NCBI GenBank assembly: GCA_000934385.1
Contig: KN880432.1
Coordinates: 310,001-374,000, forward strand
Direction of reading: 5' to 3'
DNA length: 64,000 bases
Origin: Cylindrobasidium torrendii FP15055 ss-10
Lineage: Eukaryota; Basidiomycota; Agaricomycetes; Agaricales; Physalacriaceae
The translations under genes were made by a program, and so were the position numbers. Shown here piece after piece: positions 45,792 to 57,321 of this stretch (its first letter is position 1; every line of letters begins with the position of its first letter). The notes below the pieces were generated by a model. It was not told the DNA's origin. It searched no databases and saw only the letters and a list, made by a program, of their open reading frames with translations.

Positions 45792-46698
45792 CTACAAATC
45801 AAACTCGTCGTCGTCGTCATCCTGGGCCCTGCGACCGCCAGATACAGAGTACACTTGGTTGAGTGCGGTTGCCTGCTGTTTGCGTAGAACGCCTGTCCAT
45901 TGCTTGAGAACCTCGAGCTCCATAGCTATTTTGGAGTACCCACCTGAGCTACTTAGTCGTAATTCAAGTGTTGCAGTTGCGAATTCGTCCTCATTACCCA
46001 ACTCCTCGAAGCCTACTAACCTGGGCCACATTTAAGCAGGAGATGCAGCACAGAAAGGAGGACATACCTGTCTTTTGTAACACCCTTGATGAACACAACG
46101 ACACAAGGCAGTACTTTCAGCACCAGCTTCTCAACCAGCCACGGTATATTCTCGACAAAGACGCGTAGAAAGCGAGTGTTAAAGTATTTTGGCGCGAGCA
46201 CCTTGAGATGCTGGTCCATAATTTCACATCGTTTGAAATTTGGATGGTAAAAGTGCACGACGCAACGCGGCTCGTGTCTGAGAAACGTTAAGTTGCTGCA
46301 GAATGAATGAATGTGCCACGCACGCCGTTATCCGGATAACCTCTTTCTCGTCCGACACTTCAGTATACCGCCCGTACTCATTGTCCTGCATCCCCTTCAA
46401 TGTTTCCATCCTGCGAGGCGCGTCAACTTGAATTCACTGGGCAGAATCTGCGCATAGTACTCTTGCTTGAGAATCGCAAGGCCTTGCTCACGCATCCGGT
46501 AGTCATCAGTGTTTTCGATTTCAGCCTCGAGCTCAGCAAAGAGTCGCTCATCGTCGTCTTCATCGTCGTCCTCATTGGAGAAACGGTTTGGCTTTCCGTC
46601 ATTATTAGGTTCGACCAAACGCGAGGCGAGCGAGACTATCTTCGAGCTTTTGGAATGAGCCGCAATCGTCGTGGTTGACGGTGAACATACTCGGCCAT
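45792..46698 (-). CDS. PLP1: Phosducin-like thioredoxin-fold protein (TXNDC9/Plp1)
   Basis: TXNDC9/PhLP3 proteins help the CCT chaperonin fold tubulin and actin. Exon 1 starts at 46698 with MA; a 44-nt intron (donor gtatgttcac) then gives DSKIVSLASRL and KPNRFSNEDDDEDDDERLFAEL. Next exons read MREQGLAILKQEMETLKGMQ, EYGRYTEVSDEKEVIRIT, and the thioredoxin-like part CVVHFYHPNFKRCEIMDQHL, LAPKYFNTRFLRVFVENIPW, VLPCVVVFIKGVTKDRLVGF. The C-terminus ends in an acidic run (DDDDDEFDL). The redox CxxC is absent, as in the family. Length is about 225 residues. It is head-to-head with DOM34. Confidence 0.9.
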
Positions 46699-46788
46699 CT
46701 CGCAAACTGGTTAAAGTGGTCACTGGTGGACAGTAGACAATCGCGTCGATCACTCTTGGTTTCCTCTGTTCATCATCGTATCTAAATT
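46699..46788. promoter_or_regulatory. Compact bidirectional promoter, PLP1/DOM34
   Basis: Ninety bases lie between the two start codons. Both promoters and leaders must overlap here. No TATA element is evident. Confidence 0.5.
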
Positions 46789-48284
46789 ATGAAGTTGCTT
46801 GGAAAGTCGATAGATAAGCATGGCGCTGTAAGTAATTTCCGCTTTGTTCGTTTCTTCGCAGCTATAATGGAATCACGCAGGGCCATGTATCTCTCCGACC
46901 AGAAGACGACGAAGACATGTGGCATCTTTACAATCTCATCTCTGAGGGCGACTCTGTGCGCGCGCCCGCTATCCGCCGGGTTCAAAAGACATCTGCCACC
47001 GGCTCTGTGGATTCCCAGCGCGTCCGCGTCAATCTGACGCTTCAAGTCACCCGTGTCGAATTCTTCTCTGTTGCTGCTGGCGCTACAAATGACTCCTCGG
47101 CTGGAGATTCCAACATCGACACAGCTGCCCTCCAGATTACTGGCCGCGTCACCAACGAAAATCAACATGTCAAGATGGGCGCATTCCACACACTGGATAT
47201 CGAAGCCAATCGTGACGTGCGGATTGAGAAGGCGGAAGGAGGATGGGATAGTGTGGCTGTCTCCCGTGTCGATGAGGCTGTTGTCCCTGGCAGAGGAGCA
47301 GAGGTTGGTGCCGTAGTCTGTGGGGAGGGTACCGCAGCTTTTTGCCTACTCTCGGAGCACATGACGCTCGTCACCCATCGCATCAACATGTCCATCCCAC
47401 GCAAAGCAGCATCGACTGGGTCGTCCCAGCACGAGAAGGCGCTCCAGCGGTTCTACGGTGCCATTTTTGAAGCATTCCTACGACACATCCCGTTTGCAAA
47501 TGTGGGGCTCAAGGCCATCGTCATTGCCAGTCCGGGATGGGTCCGCGACTCTGTATATACCCATCTGCTAGAACAGGCGAGCAAAAAGGGCGACAAGGTC
47601 TTGCAAAAATCTCTCAAGGAAAAGACAATCAAGGTTCATATCAGCAGCCCGCATGTTCACAGTCTTGTCGAGGTGTTGAAGAGCCCTGAGGTGCGTCGAC
47701 CTCAGTCTCCTCTGACATCGGCTGATTTGCTGTAGATTACCTCTCAGCTCAAGGAAACCAAATTTGCGAGAGAGGGTGTTGTCCTCGACAAGTACGCTTT
47801 TCGCGCTCGGTTCAAAGACGCGTCTGACTCCTTCAAGATTTTTCAGAATGCTGGGAACAGATGAGATGCGAGCGTGGTATGGCTCCGACCATGTCATCCT
47901 CGCCGCGGACAGGGGGGCAATCGGCACTCTCCTCATCTCGGACAACCTCTTCAGGTATGTATTGTGTTGCTTACTGCCACTCGATGCGTCTAACAATGAC
48001 ACAGAGCTGCAAACCCCACTGAGCGCAAAATGTATGTGGCATTGGTCGAAGCTGTCCAACAAAAGGGCGCCGAAGTAGTGATCTTCTCCAGTATGCATGA
48101 ATCCGGCCAACGTGAGTCGTACAACGACTTTGTATGCTGGAGTAGTCTAATCATCACTACAGAGCTCAACCAGTTGACGGGCATTGCTGCTATCCTCACT
48201 TTCCCGCTGGACATCGAAGTCGTCGAGGCCGAGGAGCGAGAGGCGAAGGAAGCAGAGGCTGAGCTCGAAGTGACATCACCGTAA
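46789..48284 (+). CDS. DOM34: Pelota/Dom34 ribosome rescue factor
   Basis: Dom34 binds the empty A site of stalled ribosomes with Hbs1 and drives no-go and non-stop decay. Exon 1 encodes [13 protein letters not shown]; the 54-nt intron joins [19 protein letters not shown], the conserved N-terminal Sm-like domain of Pelota. Domain 2 has [20 protein letters not shown] and [14 protein letters not shown]; domain 3 (eL30-like) has [31 protein letters not shown] and [14 protein letters not shown]. The acidic tail ([16 protein letters not shown]) is usual. Length is about 410 residues with six or so exons. It diverges from PLP1 and is followed 130 bases later by photolyase on the same strand. Confidence 0.94.
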
Positions 48285-48414
48285 AACGGGCGATGGATCG
48301 AGAGCAAGTCAATCATTATAAGACAGCCAACTCGGCGTGGGGGACGATGCTGTCTTTCTTCCTTTCGCGTCCACCCAGCGTCCACCCCGCCTGTTTTTCT
48401 TTTCTGCACGCACT

Positions 48415-50518
48415 ATGGTCAAACGCCCACACTCTGACGACAACCTCGGCGCGTCCAAACGTGCGCGTAGGATCAACTTCTCGCCCAACAAAGTGGCCAC
48501 GCAGGAGGCTGCCGCTCAGGTCGACGAGAATCCGCCATACACGATGTTACTGGAAGCGGCGAAAACATTCATGGTCAAACCAGGCAAAGGAGATTGTGTG
48601 GTGTACTGGATGAGGATGGGCGATTTGCGAGGTACCAATAACATGCTCGTAGACTGCACGATAGTATCTCACAATTCACTTGTTAGTTTCGGATAACCGA
48701 GCTTTGTCGCTGGCTTCGGACCAAGCACAGACAAACGGCGTCCCTCTTGTTGTGCTGTTTACCATAAGTCCTCAGGACTACCAGGCGCACGACAGAGCTG
48801 CACGCAGAATCGATTTTGTGTTGAGGAATCTGAAATGCATTCAAGTGAGTGTCAACGCGAAAGCGCTGATTTGAGTTTACCAACCTTGTTGGCAGAGCAA
48901 ACTTGACGAGCTGAACATTCCTTTGCACGTCGAGACAATCGACGTGCGCCGTCAAATGCCGCAGCGTGTCATGACCTTCTTGGCCGATGTCAACAGCAAA
49001 CACCTCTTTGCCAATTATGAGTACGAAGTGGATGAGCTCAGACGTGACATTATCCTCTATGCACTGGCCAAAGAAGCCAATGTCCGTTTTGAACTTCACC
49101 ACAACCGCTGCATTGTCGAGCCTGGCGTCATCTTCACTGCTCAGGGAAAATCTCCAGCGGTTAGTTCGCGCCATCGTTGACCATGCACGATCCTGACCTT
49201 TTCAAGGTTTTCAGTCCGTATTTCAAGAAGTGGGCGCCCTTGGTCAACCACGATTCGAGCTATGTCGAGGATGCTCCCGCGCCCAAACCCAATGAACAAG
49301 ATGTCCGCGAGAAGGAACCTTTAGCAGCAATGTTCAAGGAGATGGTTCCAGATTTTGTTGATGGCTTTAAACTCGAAGCGGACGATAAGAAGAAGATGGA
49401 GGAGTGCTGGCCTGCGGGAGAGGATGCGGCATTGGAGGTCAATTGTTACTCGAATCGGGACGTGAGCGCTTCTGACGTGTGCATAGGTACTAGCGCGGTT
49501 TCTCAAGACGAAAAGCCGGAGCACTCAGAGGGGTGATGTGAATCCACTCGAAGAGGGTGCACAAGAATCCGCGAAGGATAGTCGAGTCAAGCAATACCAT
49601 CAAGAGCGTGACCACGTCGACGCAGATACGACAAGCAGGCTGAGCCCGTACTTGTCAGCTGGTGTTTTATCGATTCGAGAATGTGTCCGTGCGGGCAGGA
49701 AGATGTCCAAGACCGCGGACAACGTCGACACCAGCAGGGACTCTGGTGTCGGAAGATGGAATCAGGAGCTTGCCTGGCGTGATTTCTACACCAATATCCT
49801 CGTAGCTTTCCCGAGGGTGAGCATGGGCCGGCCGTACCTAGAGAAGTATTCGGACGTGGTATGGGAAGATGCAGTCGACGCAGACGGGAATGATACCGAG
49901 GCGGTCAAGGCATGGAAGGAGGGGCGAACGGGTATGTTTGCTACTTGGGCATTGGTCAGTACACTTATTGTTTAATCAGGATATCCGATTGTCGATGCAG
50001 GAATGCGAACGCTGAATGAGATGGGTTGGATGCATAATCGCCTCCGGATGACAACAGCAATGTTCTTGACGAAACATCTCATGATTGACTGGAGAGTCGG
50101 CGAAAAGGTCCATAACGCGTTGTCAGGACTTGCTTAGACGACTAACCAGTCGCACAGTATTTTCAAGAGAGGCTTATTGACGGCGACTTGGCGTCCAACA
50201 ACGGAGGCTGGCAGTGGTCAGCCAGTACCGGTGTTGATCCATGCCCGTACTTCAGGATCTTCAACCCCTATTCGCAAAGCGAGAAGGCCGACCCTAGTGG
50301 AGACTACATTCGCCAGATGGTTCCAGAGCTCAAGTCATTGAAGGGGAAGCGTACGTTGTTTAGCTCACGAAGCGAATCAATCCAGTTGACGAATTGCAGA
50401 AATCCATCATCCAAGTGTCGACAGTGCAGATGCTTTGGGTTATGCCCGTCCAATTGTCGAGCATACGAGCGCTAGGAACCGAGCGCTGCGAAGATTCAAA
50501 GATGTCGGTGAGGTTTAG
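48415..50518 (+). CDS. PHR1: CPD photolyase, class I
   Basis: This FAD enzyme repairs cyclobutane pyrimidine dimers using blue light. The N-terminus ([17 protein letters not shown]) is a likely bipartite nuclear signal. The antenna-binding domain starts [21 protein letters not shown]. The FAD domain has [71 protein letters not shown], and [20 protein letters not shown] with the electron-transfer Trp residues. The C-terminus shows [17 protein letters not shown]. About seven exons give roughly 590 residues. The start at 48415 is the first ATG in frame with the nuclear signal. Confidence 0.94.
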
Positions 50519-50931
50519 GGTAGTCTAGCCGTTACAGATTGGATTCAGCCTTGTAAACTACTTTTGAGGCTTCATACAGTGTGAGCCCAAATGTATACAT
50601 CACAGTGCATCCTTAAACGACCATCACCCCTTTGGGAACAATGGATGTGAGGTGGGAACTTGGATCACATAATAATCATGATCAGTGTAATTTCGGGCAA
50701 TGGTTAACTTGATGAATAGATGCGAAAGACTATCGCCAGCCTCAAAATAGCAGCACAGATGGTCGAGCTCTAAAGAGCAGAGATAGCCAACTTCCATCCC
50801 ACTCAGCACACTGGCATCCCTTGTCATCCTTGACCATGTTATTGCGTGAATTATGACAGTGTTACTACAGAACCCGTAAAGCAGAAATTACGAACGGGAG
50901 CGATGGGACAAAGAGGTCCTCTAGCGAGTCA
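50519..50931. other. Intergenic, convergent 3' flanks
   Basis: These are the facing 3' ends of the photolyase and LSM4 genes. Short frames only; no gene is supported. Confidence 0.4.
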
Positions 50932-51478
50932 TCACATTCCTCGGCCGCGACCGCGTCCACCACCGCGCATGGGCGCACCGCGTCCACCACGCCCCCCACG
51001 CATGTTCTGGCCGCGTCCTCCACGCTGAGGGCCACCTCTTGCAGATCCACGGTTAGCCTCCCTGGCACGATTCTGCTCGTCCTTAACAACATCTAAGAGG
51101 TTTTCGGGTATACGAATGTACTTTATCTGCGCTTGATCGTCAGAATTCATCAAGGGTCGAAGTAAAGGCGCACTGTGCTACCGCGAATATAGCACTCCTT
51201 CAGTTTCCAAAAGCGATCTCCCTCCGGGTTGGTTTGGTAGACTTCCTTGAGGGTGATGTTCATAAAGTTATCGCAGTTGACGAGATGGCCGTTGAACGTT
51301 TCGCCGTTTTTGAGTTCGACGAGCTGTACGACAACGGATGGGATGTGAGCAGGTAGATCTAGACGCCAAACGGCGCGCTGACCATGGGCTTATTCTGTGC
51401 GGCATTGAGGAGGGATAGAGGAAGCTAATTCCATGGTCATTTTCCAGGTATGCCTATGCAGGGCGACCAACACACCAT
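50932..51478 (-). CDS. LSM4: U6 snRNA-associated Sm-like protein LSm4
   Basis: LSm4 is a subunit of the Lsm1-7 (mRNA decay) and Lsm2-8 (U6 snRNA) rings. Exon 1 holds only the initiator ATG (51476-51478); a 51-nt intron (51425-51475) joins it to [14 protein letters not shown]. The next intron gives [20 protein letters not shown] (Sm1), then [19 protein letters not shown] and ECYIRGST, joined by a short intron to [18 protein letters not shown] (Sm2). The C-terminus is an RGG tail ([13 protein letters not shown]) typical of fungal and animal LSm4, which promotes P-body assembly. Length is about 140 residues. Divergent from a small orphan gene 123 bases away. Confidence 0.93.
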
Positions 51479-51601
51479 TGTGCGTTGCGCGAGAGATGAT
51501 CGCGTCCAACAAGAAGGTTTCGGCCACGTGGATCCTGCCGCGCTCTTGCCGTTGCGCGCCCAGCTGACGCGAATTCTCCAGCTTTGACCTGGACTTCCAT
51601 C

Positions 51602-52036
51602 ATGTCACTTATGCTTAGTGGCTATATCGTTCCTGCACCCGACCTCCTTGCCATTGTGCGCGCATGCGCCCTCACTGCATCAGACAACGTCGACGCGCTC
51701 GTCCCCGCAATGAATGCTTACTTGGCTGGGAAGGACGGCGTCCCCCTTCTACGCAGGATACAACCACAAGGGCTCATTTTACTTCCTACTCGTGCCATTA
51801 CCGGAATGCGCTTCAAATTTGAGCAAGAAGACCGCGACCTGGACGTAAAACGCGCCTTCCTGGACACCATTCCCGACCCCAGGATCTGCGAGAAACTCGA
51901 CTCTCAAATGAAATTCGTGACCGTTCCAAATCCCTTTGGATGTCTGAGCGGCTCGAAAGCGCGAGCAGACACCAACCCTCCATCCCGTCACGTCCAACTG
52001 GCGCGAACCAGCAAGAAACGCGATCGGTCAGACTGA
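51602..52036 (+). CDS. Small uncharacterised protein
   Basis: This intronless frame of 144 codons is read from the ATG at 51602. I do not recognise the family. The N-terminal half looks folded: SGYIVPAPDLLAIVRACA, then LVPAMNAYLAGKDGVPLLRR, and GLILLPTRAITGMRFKFEQE. The C-terminus is basic and Ser-rich and looks disordered (TSKKRDRSD). The codon use and hydrophobic pattern suggest a real gene. It is head-to-head with LSM4 and may share its promoter. Confidence 0.5.
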   Translation: MSLMLSGYIVPAPDLLAIVRACALTASDNVDALVPAMNAYLAGKDGVPLLRRIQPQGLILLPTRAITGMRFKFEQEDRDLDVKRAFLDTIPDPRICEKLDSQMKFVTVPNPFGCLSGSKARADTNPPSRHVQLARTSKKRDRSD

Positions 52037-52163
52037 GCGCGACGCGTCGGGTATTTTATATCGTGTATATTGGGTATTATTTGTCGTAAGCAATCTCATG
52101 ATGAGTAAGAGCAGACTAACATCTGCATAATAGTAACCTACACCCTTCCATAATATCGTCTGC

Positions 52164-53234
52164 TCAGATCCACGTCAACTCGTCCACACACTGCCGCACC
52201 TGTTTCAGTGTCGTCAGCCGGTCATAGTTCGCAGAACCGCACTCCGGGTTCTGGCATTTGGCCATCCAGCACGCCTCGGCCTCTTTCCAGGCCATCACAC
52301 CCAGCCCCGTGCGAGCACCAATGCCACCGACCAACCACCCACCCACACTGTCTCCCAACGGCCGCTTCTCCAATTCTTGAACCATCGTTTGCTTCAAATC
52401 CTTCCATGTCTGATTGTCCAGTTTGGAATTAGAGCACCGTCCACAGTCATACGAGTCGTTATTTCCTGCTGAAAATCTATGCACGTCGTCCACCAATGCC
52501 CGAAACCCTTCGACCCTTGCCCTTCGCACTCGCAGTAGCTGCAGCACATCTCGTGCTGATAGCCTGTCGAGGGTGCTCCGCAACGACCTGTCTGCAAGAA
52601 GGTCGTATCGCAATGTGTGTCGCGCAGCGCAAGCCTTCTCTTCCTCCCATTCAAACTGGGATGCTATTGCAAACACCCGAAGCGGTTCGGCCTGGAGGAA
52701 AACAGGCGCGGTGATGGCAAGACGAATGAGGCTTATAGGGCCCGGCATGTCCCAGCTTTCCGCTAGCCTGAGCACACTCTCGACCTTGTCAAACGACCAG
52801 TGATGAATAGGCGTTTCCGTCTCGCGCCCAAGAAGTAGGAGGAGCAGAGGCGTCAAGATTTTGGAAGGCTCGTGTACTGGAATGTGCTCTTCTTCCTCGT
52901 CGCAGACCGTCGCCGAGCTCGATGCAAAGGAGCTGTCTGAGGCAGGCGAGCATGGAGGACTCGATATGGAGGAGGGCTGGGGTAGTGTAAACATCGTCCG
53001 GAAGAAGCCAGAAGTTCTTCGCAAGGTGTACGAGCGAATACGGTACAAAACGCCATCCGACGACTGCAGGACAATGTCGGCGCGTGCCGAATCAAACGCG
53101 GGATGGTATGCAGGCCTGTATGATTTCTCAAAGGTCTTTACCAGATCGATGCTTGGCAGCAGTGCTGGTTGTTTGTAGCGGGCAAGGTCGGCATGGCCCT
53201 GTGGCATGGTTGGGAGGTGGGTGACGGCAGCCAT
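52164..53234 (-). CDS. BTB domain protein
   Basis: This is a 356-residue intronless protein with an N-terminal BTB/POZ fold, of the expanded Agaricomycete type. The BTB core reads DIVLQSSDGVLYRIRSYTLRR and SGFFRTMFTLPQP, then an acidic, Ser-rich insert, then LRLAESWDMPGPISLIRLAI and FAIASQFEWEEEKACAARHTL (the BACK-like helices). The C-terminal third has Cys pairs (CGRC, CQNPEC) that may bind zinc. The start at 53234 (MAAVTHLPTM) is the first ATG; the longer frame begins with GTG. Such proteins are usually protein-interaction adapters; partner unknown. Confidence 0.75.
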   Translation of the reverse strand: MAAVTHLPTMPQGHADLARYKQPALLPSIDLVKTFEKSYRPAYHPAFDSARADIVLQSSDGVLYRIRSYTLRRTSGFFRTMFTLPQPSSISSPPCSPASDSSFASSSATVCDEEEEHIPVHEPSKILTPLLLLLLGRETETPIHHWSFDKVESVLRLAESWDMPGPISLIRLAITAPVFLQAEPLRVFAIASQFEWEEEKACAARHTLRYDLLADRSLRSTLDRLSARDVLQLLRVRRARVEGFRALVDDVHRFSAGNNDSYDCGRCSNSKLDNQTWKDLKQTMVQELEKRPLGDSVGGWLVGGIGARTGLGVMAWKEAEACWMAKCQNPECGSANYDRLTTLKQVRQCVDELTWI

Positions 53235-55122
53235 GAGGAATGAGAGAAGGTCAGCATCCACTGTACGCTGGCGACATATAACGGCGTCCACACGTGTTGC
53301 GCATCGTGTCGCAGGGTCTCAGTTGCAGGCCGAGCCAGTGGGCGCATGGTCAGAGAGACCACTCAACCTCACTCCGGCGTCGTGGTGTTTTCATGTTTCC
53401 GTTCGCCGTAACTTTTTGTTTTCGTTTTCACATCCTCTGGCACTTGCGTTGTTCTATACATTCGGTGCTTGTGGACCTTTGTGTGGACGACTGAAGCATA
53501 CGCTCGTAGACTGAACCCTTGAATATAATAAACCCGCTTTCCGGACTCGTGTTGATGGTTCACTGCGACCCTGATCCTCAGAGCGTGCAATCTACTTGGG
53601 CTGAAGTGCGATTGTGAAGGCGAGGGGTGCGGGCTAACGTTACGGGCTTGTGGTATGTGCGTGCTATACACACCCAATAGGACATGCCCACTTTCCCCGT
53701 ACCGTCGACTGTGTCGCAAGGGTGGTTATCTTTGTCGGAGTTGGGATTATCGCTAGACGAATATTCGCTCCTGCTTTCGGTTCGGAGATAAATGAGGGCG
53801 CACGGTGATACTGGCCGAATCAAAAGTGCAGAGGGTGATAGCATTACGTTCTGCGCTCATCACGTCTACTAGTTGGTGTCGGCCGTTGACAGCCCGTAAC
53901 AGCTAAGATGAGATAGGAGAGGAAATTCGAAGGCGCACACTTATATGATGTGATTTGGGATGCGATATACAGGCGTGGTCTTCGTGTGGTCGGTAAGTTC
54001 GGGCTGGCAGGATGCAACGCCACAATAACGAGTAGTAGCCAGATCATGAACGCGTTGAGCGTGTGGAATACTAAGATGTTAGGTTGATGTATCAACTTGA
54101 TTAAACGTAGCAAGGATTGTGAAAGAGGGCAGGTCTTTTCACATCCGATTTCGAGCCTAAGACGTTCAATAACACTTCAACTGCGTCGCTTATGTATAAT
54201 AGAAACGGGAATCCAGTGATGTGCGGCCATGACTGCTGCAGTGCGTGGTAGTCATTTGAAGGATGTATATACATTCAGAAGTCACAGTGCTAGGAACTTG
54301 TAGGAAGGCAACTCGTTGAACAGCAAAATCCAGAATTAATCCTCAGTCGCAAGAGGCACCAGATAGCTTCAAGACAGAAATCAACCTCCTGATGTATGGG
54401 CGTGAAGAAATACCTCTCTCGTCCACATCAATAAAACATCTCCGCAAATTCTACACTTAGTTGGATCAACGGATTCAATCTCGATGGGGAAATGTGTGAT
54501 CAACGTGTTACTGCGATTGACAAAAGCGGAAGGGGCGTATAGATTGTATTCCACTGCAGGTGATGCGTTGCCGATGCTGTTCGTGTAGCGACTGCTACCA
54601 CTATCTTGTCGTGAGGTTGGAAGAGCACACTCTTTTGTATTCCATAATGGGTCATGACTTCTTGCAATAGTAATCTTTGCGGCAGGCCCTTCGGGTGAAT
54701 TGTGGTAAGGATAGTGACAAATTATCACCCTTGCACCGACGAACGCCCACTGTAATCAAATTGAGCGTAGTTCATTTTACTTTCGGGGCCGCAGCTCAAC
54801 GCCCAAGATTCATGCCTAACATTTTTGCAGCAGCTGTAGTCTAATAGACACTGCCAGTTTTCCCTTAGAGAACGCTCGGAATGTTAGCCAGGGATTACGG
54901 CGATCGGTGTGCAGGTATGGCGTTTAACATGCTGGGATGCAGCATCGTTCGATGCCAATATGTGAGTTGGTCATAGCACACTTTTAAATCAGCCAGTCCA
55001 TTGCTTTTTTAATATGCAGCGTCACGTTCAGGTCACGGACAAATTGATCATGCCTTACCCCATCATCTGTCAGCAATGCGCTTGCAGCCAATCTTATCAA
55101 ACTCTACGCTCTCCTCTACACC
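53235..55122. other. Gene-poor region
   Basis: About 1.9 kb lie between the BTB gene and the cytochrome b5-domain gene. The longest frame (54381-54728, minus, 115 codons) begins with GTG and shows a lone CRIC motif but no family match I can support. No repeat or transposon ends were noticed. Confidence 0.4.
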
Positions 55123-55882
55123 ATGACCACATTTTTCCGTAACTGGTTGGGTGGAACCCCCGCCGCTGATCCTGCCCCAACAATAAGCACATCTTCACCA
55201 CCACTGTCTGACGACGAAGACGATGGCGACCGTACCGAGACCGAGATGGATAATGACATCGCCCCCGCGTTCCCGGCCATCAACAGTTCCCAGCGAGCCT
55301 ATGTCCCTCAAGCTAGTGGCTTGATGGCCCCGCCGCCGCCGCCATCGCGTCTCCCGCCAACATCTTCTTCCCTGGGTGTTCCATCCGGCGCAGGTTCCTT
55401 GGCGCCACCACCCACGACCACAAAGGCGCCAACCAAGAGCAAGAAGCGAGAAAAAGTGGCCTTGGCACCCGGTCACAGTCCACTCGATTGGGCGAAGCTC
55501 AAGTCGTCCGGCGAGGATCTACGAGTACGCATACAATACATCTGGAGGAAAAGATGCTCATCCAATCACAGGGTGTCGATACCCTCACGCGCATACCGCC
55601 GTCAGTATTAAAGAGGCATAATAAGCGGGACGATGCGTGGAGTGCTTTCAACGGCAAGGTCTACAATATAACGCCTTATTTGGCCTTCCATCCTGGCGGA
55701 GAGAAAGAGCTCATGCGTGTTGCCGGGCGTGACGGTACCAAACTTTTCGGTGCGTTATATGTGAAGGTCCTTGAAAACTCGAACTCATCGGCACAATAGC
55801 TGCAACTCATGCCTGGGTCAACGCCGACTTCATGTTGGATTCGTGCATGGTAGGATTCCTTGTGCCAGAACCCTCGTCTTGA
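55123..55882 (+). CDS. Cytochrome b5-like heme-binding domain protein
   Basis: This is a small soluble protein with one C-terminal cytochrome b5 domain, like yeast Irc21. The N-terminal 135 residues are disordered and rich in Pro, Ser and acidic residues (PPPPPSRLPPTS), ending in a basic patch (KSKKREK). The domain starts after an intron: GVDTLTRIPPSVLKRHNKRD, then WSAFNGKVYNITPYLAFHPGG. The His of HPGG is the first heme ligand. A second intron (donor gtgcgttata) leads to AATHAWVN, where the second heme His lies, then FMLDSCMVGFLVPEPSS. Three exons, about 220 residues. Likely a redox partner of unknown electron acceptor. Confidence 0.85.
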
Positions 55883-55956
55883 GGTCTGCTTGCCGATCTA
55901 GATTCAACGTACACTCTATCGTTTCCTATGTCTCATTATCTCTACACTAAGTCCGT

Positions 55957-57321
55957 TCAACGCCTCCACTTGAACCCTTCCAAGTCATCCAACGTGTTGG
56001 CATAGCTGACCAGAAATGTTGGAACGAGCCCCACCCATTTGAGTATATATGCAACCTGGAGGACGGGCATGACCGCCCAGTTGTACTTCGTCACGAAATA
56101 CAGCATCTTCAGACACTCCGTCGACATGGAATACTGGAACCAGAATAGTGCCCACAAGAACAGCCATACTGTTCCGTTCAAACCGCCTACCCGTTTGCCC
56201 GTAACCCTCCTGAACAGACCTTCCAAAACAATACCAACACCGTTCATGACAAAGAAAAGCGTCAGGTTGCATCCATGACAGAAACCATCCTCGCGGGCCA
56301 GTCCCAGTAATCCTGCGTCATGGAATAGCCCAGACATGATAAAGGTGCCCATGATATAACCCACGCGCCCGAACAGAACATTGAACAACCGCCCGCCTGT
56401 CCCGCAGAGGAACTGCTGTAGACCAAGATGCCAGCGTTTCCCCCAGAGTTCGCTCAACGATGTTGCACGGAGAGGCGAGTCGAAGAATGGAGGCCACTCG
56501 TCAGGGTCTTGACGGACGACAAACACACCGAACAGCGCGCACCATTTCGACCAGGCGCTGAGGTTGAAATATGTCTGGAGGGGGTAAACGAGTGACTCGA
56601 GGAGTCGCCGCAATGCGGGCGGAAGTGTATACGCGAGTGTGAGGGGGTCAGCGCGATTCAGAGTGAACAGGAGGTCTTTGAGCACAATGAGCGCTTCGAG
56701 GGCAAGTCCATTGAGGAGCCAGTCCCGGAGGGCAATGTAAAGGAAAGCTCTGCGCTTCTGGTCCGGGGGTGTGTTTTTGGGGATCTGCGATGGTGGTACA
56801 TGGATGCCATGGCCCCAGTTCCAGCCAATGCCGCGGAAGTTGAAGCAGAGGTCGCCTGTGTCCCAAAGTGCTGCTGATAACGTGCGGGGTTCGTTGAGTT
56901 TTCGGTTTTTGCCCGTACGCACGTATACTGTTGACTCAAAGGTCCATGTTGCTATGCGCATGATAATGGTGGAGGTCATCGTCTGCTCCAGTGCATCAAT
57001 ATTCGCGTGTATGAATTAGTGGAGAGCCCTACCATCAAGCCCAAATCCTGACCAGGACCCAGAGTGAGCTTAGTGGCCATCCGGTACGCACAACAGACCC
57101 ATAGAGGGAACATGGCGATGCGCAGGAGACGTGTTCCCGGGACGGTGACCAAGTATGCAGTGAGGATATACCCCAACTGCATTGGCAGCATTATCGTTGC
57201 CCATGCTACGCCTGAATCGCTGGGTAAGAAAGGGCCAGGAATGGCTAGCCAGCCAGGGTTTTCGCTGTTGGTGTGAGACGTGGTCTGTGACAACAAAGAG
57301 GCGGAGTACATACCAGGACAT
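55957..57321 (-). CDS. Wax-synthase-like MBOAT membrane protein
   Basis: This is a multipass acyltransferase-like protein of the wax synthase domain family, abundant in Agaricomycetes. After a two-codon exon (MS plus two bases) and a 49-nt intron it reads ENPGWLAIPGPFLPSDSG, then hydrophobic helices (LGYILTAYLVTVPG). The main exon gives NFRGIGWNWGHGIHVP (RGIGW motif), SLSELWGKRWHLGLQQFL (family SxxxFWGRRWHQ) and FIMSGLFHDAGLL, whose His is the likely catalytic residue. A final part has hydrophobic helices and a basic end (KWRR). Length is about 410 residues. The first exon is uncertain; a duplicated donor-like 14-mer lies upstream. Substrate unknown. Confidence 0.8.

Noticed and set aside
46789..50518. 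DOM34 and photolyase as one transcription unit
   Set aside because: They are on the same strand 130 bases apart, but fungi do not normally form operons and each has its own complete start and stop.
54381..54728. A possible zinc-binding small protein with CRIC
   Set aside because: The frame starts with GTG and has a single Cys pair without a matching second pair or recognisable family.
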